The translations under genes were made by a program, and so were the position numbers. From an archaeon (GTDB lineage: Archaea; Iainarchaeota; Iainarchaeia; CSSED10-239), in NCBI GenBank assembly GCA_029563035.1, contig JAKQTP010000279.1, positions 1 to 5,561 on the forward strand: 5,561 nucleotides of DNA, in the 5' to 3' direction. This document shows, piece after piece, positions 1-5,561 of the stretch. Positions within the stretch are counted from its first letter, which is position 1; the number at the start of each line of letters is the position of its first letter. The notes under the pieces were generated by a model, which had not been told where the DNA came from, did not search any database, and was given only the letters and a program-made list of their open reading frames with translations.

Positions 1-179
1 TTTCCTAATAGAGGTGTATTATAGTATATAACCTTCATAAAAAAAATATTTATTATAGTTGAGAAAGAACCGAAAATAAACCAGAGTATAAAATCTTTTG
101 GATACATTAGTTGTGTTTTTATATACAAAACATTAAATTTAAAATATAGCTTTATATAGTCTACTGCCTTTTTTATCAT
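1..179 (-). CDS. ABC-2 type permease, COG3694-like, N-terminal fragment (3' end outside window)
   Basis: This is the first 59 codons of an integral membrane protein; the rest lies beyond the window's left edge. It starts at ATG 179-177, five bases after a strong AGGAGG site and one base after the stop of the previous gene. The fragment begins with a short basic, amphipathic stretch (MIKKAVDYIKLYFKFNVLY), then a YPKDF segment, one hydrophobic helix (about residues 30-48), and ends near NTPLLG. This layout and the terminal PLLG resemble the start of the second permease (COG3694, ABC2_membrane_6 type) that normally accompanies COG4586/COG4587 proteins. It would pair with the permease just upstream to form the membrane channel driven by the shared ATPase. 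The family call rests on gene order and short-motif recall, so it is fairly likely but not certain. Its reading frame is open to the window edge. Confidence 0.8.
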   Translation of the reverse strand, partial: MIKKAVDYIKLYFKFNVLYIKTQLMYPKDFILWFIFGSFSTIINIFFMKVIYYNTPLLG

Positions 180-180
180 A

Positions 181-993
181 TTATCCTCCTACAACTTCCA
201 AAGAGTTAAAAGCTTTTATTTTCAATTTATTATTTATAAAAAACAGAATAGAAACCCATAAAAATTGTATTAGCAATTGGAACAAGTTTGAATATATAGT
301 ATTTGTCTGTAATACTGATATCGGTAAGTATATAATTGATCTATAAGGTAAAAATAACGATATGTTTTTTAAAATATCAGGATAAAAATCTAATGGTATT
401 AAACTTCCGGAAAAAAAAGCACTTATGACACTATTTGCATATCTTAAACCATTCTGAGATATTGTCCAGAAACTAAGTAAACCTATTAGTATTGATATCT
501 CTGAATATATTATTATCGAAAAAATAATGCTTATAAAAAACAAAGAATAATTTAATATATTAAAACATATGTTAATATCAAAAAATACTACACCATAAAT
601 AATGATTAACCATGAATTTAAAAATATTCTTCCTAGCGACAAACCAATATCTCTAAATAAATAAAGATAAATATAATCAATAGGTAAAATTAAAAAGTTG
701 TATATATTCCCGGTTCTTATGTCTTTTTCAATATCCATACTTGTAGTATTTTGAGTTATTGACTTTATTATTGTAGAAAACAGTAAATAATTAGTTAGTG
801 AACTAATAGAATAATTTTTTATTTGCGGGCTATTTTCCAAAATATATTTCCAAATATATGTTGAAGCTGTAAATTGAAACAATAAAGAAATAATTTCTAT
901 GAGAAATGAGTACTTATAAACCAATACTTTTGAAAAATTAATCTTTATAATAGAAAAATACTTTTCCAACTTATTTTTCAGCAATTTAATCAC
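181..993 (-). CDS. ABC-2 type transporter permease, COG4587-like
   Basis: This is a complete hydrophobic protein of 270 residues from GTG 993, or 267 from TTG 984. It should sit in the cytoplasmic membrane as one half of an efflux channel. About six membrane segments can be read, near residues 28-49, 64-80, 124-138, 147-176, 186-204 and 235-253. A cytoplasmic-looking motif (IEKDIRTGNIYNFLILPID, 88-106) and a late motif (FFSGSLIPLDFYPDIL, 193-208, followed by FLPYR) match what I recall of the COG4587/ABC2_membrane_6 family. The protein also ends in Gly-Gly, as relatives often do. The ATPase gene ends at the start of this one, and a second permease begins one base after its stop. The start is uncertain: GTG 993 overlaps the ATPase stop by four bases but has no well-placed binding site, whereas TTG 984 follows AGGTGA by five bases and is my preferred start. 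The gene is very AT-rich. The substrate is unknown. Confidence 0.9.
   Translation of the reverse strand: MIKLLKNKLEKYFSIIKINFSKVLVYKYSFLIEIISLLFQFTASTYIWKYILENSPQIKNYSISSLTNYLLFSTIIKSITQNTTSMDIEKDIRTGNIYNFLILPIDYIYLYLFRDIGLSLGRIFLNSWLIIIYGVVFFDINICFNILNYSLFFISIIFSIIIYSEISILIGLLSFWTISQNGLRYANSVISAFFSGSLIPLDFYPDILKNISLFLPYRSIIYLPISVLQTNTIYSNLFQLLIQFLWVSILFFINNKLKIKAFNSLEVVGG
184..190 (-). promoter_or_regulatory. Ribosome binding site of the second permease, inside the preceding gene
   Basis: The coding strand reads AGGAGGA, a near-perfect Shine-Dalgarno sequence, five bases before ATG 179-177. It lies within the last Gly-Gly codons and the stop region of the preceding permease gene. Translation of the two permeases is therefore probably coupled, which suits subunits needed in equal amounts. 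Confidence 0.85.
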
Positions 994-995
994 CT
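990..995 (-). promoter_or_regulatory. Probable ribosome binding site supporting a TTG start at 984
   Basis: The coding strand reads AGGTGA, complementary to the 3' end of 16S rRNA, and also encodes the last Arg codon and TGA stop of the ATPase gene. It ends five bases before TTG 984-982, which is in frame with the permease. It overlaps the alternative GTG start at 993-991 and so cannot serve it. Confidence 0.6.
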
Positions 996-2027
996 ATCTA
1001 TGTTATTGGAATGATCTTTAATCAAAATATTCTGAATAATTTTTTCTAAAGAAGAATTTGAAAAGACAATATCTTTTATATTGTTTTTAAAAAGGACTAA
1101 AAGATCAGAAATTAAGTTTTCTAAATTAATTTTCTTTTTGTCAAAAGATATCTTTATTTTTGAATTATTATCTAATTTTTCTATGTTAAACAGATTATAT
1201 TTTTCTTTTAATTGATTTCCATCAAAATCATTGGCGGGTTTTGATAAAATTAAGATTATTTCGTTTTCTTTTTCATACATATTCTTTAAAGTTTGGAGAG
1301 TATCACTAAAAATAATTTTTCCCTTATCAATTAGAATAATATTATTGCATAATTCTTCAATTTCATATAAATTATGAGAAGTAAGTATTATTGTAGTATT
1401 TAAATCTTTTTTTATTTCTTTTATCATTTCCAAAAAAATATTTTTATAATATATATCTAAACCTAAAGTTGGCTCGTCTAGAAAAAGAAGTTTTGGCTTA
1501 TGAAGTATTGAAGCAATCAGATTACATCTTGATAATTGCCCTAAACTTAATTTTCTTACCGGTTTAAATAATAAATCTTCTAAATTCCATTTTTTGATTA
1601 AATAATTTAAATACTTATTAAAACTATCCTCCTCTAAACTATATATTTTCGATAACATTTTATAGGATTCTATAACAGGTAAGTCCCACCATAACTGAGG
1701 TTTTTGACCTAAACATACTCCAATATTTTTAACATATTTTTTTCTATCAGAAAATGGATTCAATCCCATGGATTTTATGGTTCCGTCTGTAGGGGACAAT
1801 ATACCAGTAAGCATTTTTATTATTGTAGTTTTACCAGCCCCATTAGGTCCTAGTAAACCTGTAACCGAATTGCTTTTTATAATAAAACTTATATTGTCTA
1901 CTGCTGCAATATTAATTTTTTCACGACGAATAAATATATTTTTTATATTTCCTATAATGCCCTTTTTATTAAGATAGACCTTGTAAGTTTTGCTTAAATT
2001 AGTAGCACTGATAATATCGTCAGTCAC
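990..2027 (-). CDS. ABC transporter ATP-binding protein, COG4586-like (ABC-2 exporter ATPase)
   Basis: This cytoplasmic ATPase (345 residues) powers the permease pair encoded after it. All nucleotide-binding motifs are visible: Walker A GPNGAGKTT (60-68), signature LSLGQ (160-164) in place of the usual LSGGQ, Walker B LFLDEPT with Asp184 and catalytic Glu185, D-loop GLD, and switch His218 in TSHNL. The stretch GQKPQLWWDLPV at the Q-loop is a hallmark of the COG4586 branch as I know it. So is the long N-terminal insert with RREK before the core AVDNISF strand. Residues from about 250 onward form a charged C-terminal extension of the kind found in exporter ATPases of this group. The start is GTG 2027-2025, preceded by GGAGG at a six-base spacing. 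The gene lies 120 bases downstream of the exporter gene and its stop overlaps the start region of the permease. A related cyanobacterial three-part system has, as I recall, been linked to viologen export, but the substrate here is unknown. Confidence 0.95.
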   Translation of the reverse strand: MTDDIISATNLSKTYKVYLNKKGIIGNIKNIFIRREKINIAAVDNISFIIKSNSVTGLLGPNGAGKTTIIKMLTGILSPTDGTIKSMGLNPFSDRKKYVKNIGVCLGQKPQLWWDLPVIESYKMLSKIYSLEEDSFNKYLNYLIKKWNLEDLLFKPVRKLSLGQLSRCNLIASILHKPKLLFLDEPTLGLDIYYKNIFLEMIKEIKKDLNTTIILTSHNLYEIEELCNNIILIDKGKIIFSDTLQTLKNMYEKENEIILILSKPANDFDGNQLKEKYNLFNIEKLDNNSKIKISFDKKKINLENLISDLLVLFKNNIKDIVFSNSSLEKIIQNILIKDHSNNIDR

Positions 2028-2160
2028 AATTTGCCTCCATAGATATTAACCAACTTCCTGCCCTATTAAATGCACAAATTAAAGTATCAATATCAACGAT
2101 AACTTTTTTTGTTCCCATCTCTGCAAACATGATTTTGTTATTATAAGCTACTGATACCAT
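2020..2160 (-). CDS. Possible small protein of 46 residues, unrecognised
   Basis: A frame open from ATG 2160-2158 to TGA 2022-2020 fills the whole gap between the exporter and the ATPase gene. It overlaps the exporter's 3' end by 13 bases and the start of the ATPase gene by 8. The peptide begins MVSVAYNNKIMFAEMG, continues KKVIVDIDTLICAFNRAGS and ends MEANCD, with two cysteines (29 and 45). AGGTGA stands just ahead of the first ATG, at a rather short spacing; the in-frame ATGs at 2130 and 2118 have no binding site. No membrane helix, signal peptide or obvious leader-core layout is visible. KKVIVDIDTLICAF faintly recalls the start of UPF0158-type proteins, so it could be a relic; this is from memory and weak. 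It may be a real small gene, a leader frame coupling translation, a gene remnant, or chance in AT-rich DNA. Confidence 0.3.
   Translation of the reverse strand: MVSVAYNNKIMFAEMGTKKVIVDIDTLICAFNRAGSWLISMEANCD
2034..2038 (-). promoter_or_regulatory. Ribosome binding site deciding the GTG start of the ATPase
   Basis: The coding strand reads GGAGG, six bases before GTG 2027-2025. An ATG at 2040-2038 overlaps this site but is in another frame, belonging to the 46-codon open frame. GTG is therefore the supported start of the ATPase. Confidence 0.85.
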
Positions 2161-3908
2161 TTCACCTGCGAATCCCACAGTTTTTTATAGTACCCGTTTT
2201 TCCGAATCAGTTCTTCATGTGTTCCATGTTCTTTTATCTTTCCGTCGTCCAACACGATTATTTTATCTGCTATACTTACAGCTCCAAGTCTGTGTGTCAC
2301 CAAAAAAACCGTCTTATCATTGAAAAGCTGTACAAATTTTTTGTACAGTTCTGCTTCCTGCAAAGGATCAATTGCACTTGTCGGTTCATCCAGCACAACA
2401 AAACTGCCGTTTTTATATATTCCTCTGGCCATAGACAACCTCTGCCATTCTCCACCTGAAATATCTATTCCCCCAAACTCTTTTCCCAGTTTTTCGTCCA
2501 TAGAATATCGGTTTAAGGGAAATCCGGATTCTTTTAATGCTTTCATCTGCTCTTGGAGATCTTTTTTTTGAGGGTTTCCAAGCTGTACATTCTCTGCAAC
2601 TGTCATTTTATATTTGTTTACGTTTTGAAAAACAGCACTCTTTCCTGCAAAAAGATCTTTTTTTTCTATGGCTTTGGCCTCTTTGCCGTTGTAAAGAACT
2701 CTTCCCTTTATAGGGTCATAAAGTCCTAGTATCATGTTTACAAGCGTACTTTTGCCGGCTCCGTTTTTTCCTACTATCGCTGTTTTTTCTCCTTTTTTTA
2801 CTTCCAGAGTTATATCTTCCAATGCATTTTTCTCTGAGCCCGGATACTTAAAAGAAACATTCTCCAGTCTGAGACTTGTGAACCCACAGTCACATCTTTC
2901 GTTTCTTTTATCTGGAAATATCTCCATGAACCTAAAAAATGGCTTTACATACGTTGTAAACTGATCCAGATAGCCATACAGCTCAAAAATTTCTTGTGTG
3001 TACTCTGAAAGACTGGTAAATGCAAACAGGCTTGCTGTGAACTCTCCAAGTCTTATTTTGCCTGTTATCAACAAGTATGCCGAATACGCATACGCACCGA
3101 AGCTTCCCACAAATTTCAAAAGTTCGGCAATGGCATTGACTGAAATAACTTTTTTATCTGCACCCCATTCTGCTGCTACTCTTTTTTCAAAAGGTCCCAG
3201 CCATTTGTTTTTGAGAAAAGCTTCAATAGAGAGTATTCTGACTTCTTTATTAAAATTCAGGGAGGTAAGACTTTCCTTATATGCCATTTCTTCAAGCTGT
3301 AAAGGCATTGTCTTTTCTCTGGTCTTACCGTACTGTCTTGCTGAGTAAATTTTTTCTAAAAGTACCGCGATGTTGCTTATAATAACAAAAATAATTAAGG
3401 CCGGATTAAAATCTTTCATATAAATAAGTACTCCGATGCTTCCGAACAAAATGCCCACAAGATAGATGTTTATCTCTATAATTCTGTATACATTAGTGCT
3501 TGCCGTTCTTGCCTGAATTATGTAATTATATAATTCAGGATTTTCGTAATTTACGGCGTTTATCTCATCACATTTGTTATGAAGCATCAACCGTGCAAGT
3601 CTTTCAAATTTCAGCAACGGCCCGTACTGTAGAAAGTATCTTGTGTAGTAAATAAGGTGGAACTTAGTAAACAGCAAGTATACCCCGTACCATATAAGCA
3701 AAACAACAAATTCCGGGATCTTTTGGGTATTTCCGGGAAGTACCTGAACCATATTAAAAATTTTTACATTCAGCATTATACCTAAAAGAGGAAGAGAATA
3801 ATATGCAATACTTACAGCAAGCATTAAAACAAACTCTTTTTTCATGATCTGAAAACCGATATTGAATGACTTTTTAATTATTTCATGATTATATTTTCTG
3901 TTTTTCAT
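2148..3908 (-). CDS. ABC exporter, fused permease and ATPase, second of a tandem pair
   Basis: This complete half-transporter (586 residues from ATG 3908) belongs to the ABCB/MsbA-like exporter type. Its membrane domain shows helices near residues 26-47, 66-86, 145-163 and 169-186, and a final pair around 255-300. The C-terminal ATPase has Walker A GKNGAGKST (380-388), Q-loop AVFQN, signature ISGGE (483-487), Walker B VVLDEPT with Glu508, D-loop SAID, and His539 in THRLG. No catalytic residue is missing. There is no room for an N-terminal C39 peptidase, so it is not expected to cleave a leader peptide. A Cys-Asp-Cys (339-341) lies in the linker between the domains. An in-frame ATG at 3929 exists, but ATG 3908 has AAAGGAG five bases upstream and is preferred. 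The gene overlaps the preceding exporter gene by 20 bases, so the two products probably assemble as a heterodimer. The exported substrate, possibly a peptide or lipid-like compound, is not shown. Confidence 0.95.
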   Translation of the reverse strand: MKNRKYNHEIIKKSFNIGFQIMKKEFVLMLAVSIAYYSLPLLGIMLNVKIFNMVQVLPGNTQKIPEFVVLLIWYGVYLLFTKFHLIYYTRYFLQYGPLLKFERLARLMLHNKCDEINAVNYENPELYNYIIQARTASTNVYRIIEINIYLVGILFGSIGVLIYMKDFNPALIIFVIISNIAVLLEKIYSARQYGKTREKTMPLQLEEMAYKESLTSLNFNKEVRILSIEAFLKNKWLGPFEKRVAAEWGADKKVISVNAIAELLKFVGSFGAYAYSAYLLITGKIRLGEFTASLFAFTSLSEYTQEIFELYGYLDQFTTYVKPFFRFMEIFPDKRNERCDCGFTSLRLENVSFKYPGSEKNALEDITLEVKKGEKTAIVGKNGAGKSTLVNMILGLYDPIKGRVLYNGKEAKAIEKKDLFAGKSAVFQNVNKYKMTVAENVQLGNPQKKDLQEQMKALKESGFPLNRYSMDEKLGKEFGGIDISGGEWQRLSMARGIYKNGSFVVLDEPTSAIDPLQEAELYKKFVQLFNDKTVFLVTHRLGAVSIADKIIVLDDGKIKEHGTHEELIRKNGYYKKLWDSQVKWYQ

Positions 3909-5561
3909 ATAAACTCCTTTGACTGTCATATAGTTTATAATACTCTCTGTTTAATTTCATAAGACTCTCATGGGAACCTTTTTCAAAGATTTTGCCGTTT
4001 TTAACCAGGAGAATCTCATCCGAAGATTTGGTTGAGCCGAGTCTGTGCGTAATGAATATGACTGTTTTTCCTTTTAACTTTCTGTTATACATCTCATATA
4101 TTTCCGATTCCGCTATAGGATCAAGACTAGCTGTGGGTTCATCAAATATTTTTAACGTTTTATCTGCGAAAAGCAGCCTTCCTATGGCAACTTTCTGCCA
4201 CTCTCCACCCGAAAGATCAGACCCTCCAGAAAATTTTTTTGAAAGTGTTGTGTTGATGCCTCCCGAAAGCTTTGACGGTATATCCTCACCGTTTACTTCG
4301 TTTAAAAGCTGACTTATATGATTATCATCAGACTTTTTTGATAAGTTTCCTATAAGAATATTTTCTTTAACGGTCAGCGGAAATCTTCCAAAGTCCTGAA
4401 ACAACACAGAAATGTTTTTCGATAGCTCTTTGCTTGAAATACTTTTAATAGGAACACCGTTTATAAGTATCTGGCCTTCGACCGGTTCATATAGACCCAA
4501 CAGAAGCTTTATTATAGTGGACTTGCCTGCTCCGTTTTCACCTACTACAGCATAATGCCTGCCTTTTTCAATTTTAAAGCTGCAGCTGTCCAATATAAGC
4601 TCTTTACTCCCTGGATAATGGAAACTGACGTTTTTAAACTCAACCATCTCTACTTCACTTATCTCTTTACCTTCATTTTCTTCATATTCAGCAAGTTCCA
4701 TAAACTCTATAAAGTCCCTGCGGAATTTTCTATATCCTGTTAATTCTGGAATTTTCTCGAATCCTGAATTAACAGAGGCAAAAACCGTTCCGAGAGCCTG
4801 CGTAACAGCAACATAATAGCCAAGTGAAATTGTATTCCCAATAAGCGGAAAAGCCAAAAGAATAAAACATCCCACCATATAAATTATTCCAGTTGTTTCA
4901 AATAAAGACTGTATTTTAAATCTTTTAAGCCCGGCTTTTTTATTCTCCTTCTGAGCCTTGTAAAACTCTTTGTTATACTCAACGTTTATATACTCTGTAT
5001 AGCCAAAAATACTTTTATCCAGAACGTAAGACCTTTCTGTAAGTATTTCAGAAAGATAATTATATCTGCGTGCATTTTTTATATACTTCTGCCAAAATCC
5101 GTAAAGTGCTTTGCCCGACTTTATATTCAGAAAAACACCTAAAAATATGAAAACAACTATACTCAGCATAATAAACAGATTAACTTGCTTAAGCATGTAA
5201 ATGACTCCAAAAAACTGAACAGCGCTGAAAACAAGAGATGTAATAATATTCATAGTGCTGATTATCTTTTCGTGGGAACCGTCCAGCCTTGAGATTAAGT
5301 CCTGTGTCTTTTGATCTTCAAGAACAGGATACTTTATTTTTATGGTCTTATCTAAAATACATTTATTCAACTCACAAGACAAAAGTTTTTTCATGATCTT
5401 ATCCATCCAAAAGCTGATAAAATTAACCATACCGGGAATTAAATAAACCAGCGCTATTAGAAACAGATAAAAAAAGATTAATTCCATATTTCTTTCTGAG
5501 CCAGAGTTTATCACAGCATCAATAAATACTTTTTTATACGTTATACCGGCAACGACCAAAA
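3889..5561 (-). CDS. ABC exporter, fused permease and ATPase, first of the tandem pair (5' end outside window)
   Basis: This half-transporter is open to the right window edge, so its true start lies beyond it. The first visible candidate, TTG 5559, is most likely an internal Leu codon, because helix 1 of the membrane domain is missing. Numbering residues from 5559, helices appear near 27-49, 104-123, 126-146, 222-240 and 243-263. The ATPase follows from about 305, with Walker A GENGAGKST (340-348), Q-loop VLFQD, signature LSGGE (449-453), Walker B KIFDEPT with Asp473 and Glu474, D-loop ASLD, and His505 in THRLG. The site looks fully competent. The visible 556 residues plus one helix fit the usual exporter length near 580-600. 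Its stop lies 20 bases inside the next exporter gene, whose product shares the unusual SGGEWQ signature. The two probably form one heterodimer in the cytoplasmic membrane. The substrate is unknown, and whether extra N-terminal domains exist cannot be seen. Confidence 0.93.
   Translation of the reverse strand, partial: LVVAGITYKKVFIDAVINSGSERNMELIFFYLFLIALVYLIPGMVNFISFWMDKIMKKLLSCELNKCILDKTIKIKYPVLEDQKTQDLISRLDGSHEKIISTMNIITSLVFSAVQFFGVIYMLKQVNLFIMLSIVVFIFLGVFLNIKSGKALYGFWQKYIKNARRYNYLSEILTERSYVLDKSIFGYTEYINVEYNKEFYKAQKENKKAGLKRFKIQSLFETTGIIYMVGCFILLAFPLIGNTISLGYYVAVTQALGTVFASVNSGFEKIPELTGYRKFRRDFIEFMELAEYEENEGKEISEVEMVEFKNVSFHYPGSKELILDSCSFKIEKGRHYAVVGENGAGKSTIIKLLLGLYEPVEGQILINGVPIKSISSKELSKNISVLFQDFGRFPLTVKENILIGNLSKKSDDNHISQLLNEVNGEDIPSKLSGGINTTLSKKFSGGSDLSGGEWQKVAIGRLLFADKTLKIFDEPTASLDPIAESEIYEMYNRKLKGKTVIFITHRLGSTKSSDEILLVKNGKIFEKGSHESLMKLNREYYKLYDSQRSLYEKQKI
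3914..3920 (-). promoter_or_regulatory. Ribosome binding site fixing the exporter start at 3908
   Basis: The coding strand reads AAAGGAG, five bases before ATG 3908-3906. It lies inside the final codons of the preceding exporter gene, so translation of the two exporter subunits is likely coupled. No comparable site was noted for the earlier ATG at 3929. Confidence 0.85.

Noticed and set aside
990..2027. LSLGQ signature read as a broken ATPase motif
   Set aside because: This variant is, as I recall, normal for the COG4586 branch, and Walker A, catalytic Glu and switch His are all present.
2065..2096. Two TTGATA boxes and a TTTAAT box on the minus strand, promoter-like
   Set aside because: The spacings are 14 and 20 bases, neither near the usual 17, and such hexamers are frequent in AT-rich DNA. 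A promoter in the gap is possible but not supported.
2081..2110. Weak inverted repeat followed by a run of T on the plus strand, terminator-like
   Set aside because: The stem is short, AT-rich and needs a bulge, and there is no plus-strand gene to terminate. On the minus strand the run would be A, so it is not a terminator for the operon.
1768..4743. Several open frames of 60-116 codons on the plus strand
   Set aside because: All lie antisense within well-supported transporter genes, have no family resemblance, and are shadows of those coding regions.
3889..5561. Exporter lacking its first membrane helix, suggesting a truncated gene
   Set aside because: The frame is open to the window edge, so the missing part is explained by the boundary rather than by a deletion.
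1..5561. RNA genes, CRISPR repeats, insertion sequences or attachment sites
   Set aside because: I saw no tRNA-like fold, regularly spaced repeats, transposase frame or terminal inverted repeats; nearly all the DNA is accounted for by transporter genes.

Overview
The window lies in an AT-rich genome, most likely a low-GC Gram-positive of the Clostridia. This rests on base composition, strong AGGAGG-type ribosome binding sites, non-ATG starts and the protein families present. The species cannot be named from the sequence. Every convincing gene is on the minus strand, so transcription runs from the high-coordinate end to the low-coordinate end. The genes overlap or nearly touch, apart from one gap of 120 bases. 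Both ends of the window cut through a gene.

In transcription order, the right part (about 2148-5561) holds two tandem fused permease-ATPase ABC exporters of the ABCB/MsbA-like (type IV) architecture. The first is cut by the window edge and lacks its start and first membrane helix. The second is complete at 586 residues from its best start. They overlap by 20 bases and probably form a heterodimeric exporter. Both ATPase domains keep all their catalytic motifs. Neither visible part has a C39 peptidase domain.

The left part (1-2027) holds a separate three-component ABC-2 type transporter: a COG4586-like ATPase, a COG4587-like permease, and the first 59 codons of a COG3694-like permease. The ATPase carries the family's GQK-QLWWDLPV motif. 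Coupling is tight: the ATPase stop codon lies in the binding site of the first permease, and the last codons of that permease form the binding site of the second.

Between the two parts is a 120-base gap. A 46-codon open frame spans it, starting inside the end of the exporter gene and ending just past the GTG start of the ATPase. I do not recognise its product. GC content changes sharply at this gap, from roughly 37-38% in the exporter genes to about 23-25% in the ABC-2 genes (hand estimates from sample lines). The two modules may therefore have different origins.

Taken together this is a dedicated transport block: one exporter pair plus one tripartite efflux-type transporter. Such pairings are often seen next to peptide or small-molecule biosynthesis genes, but no biosynthetic or regulatory gene and no confirmed precursor is visible. 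The substrate remains unknown.
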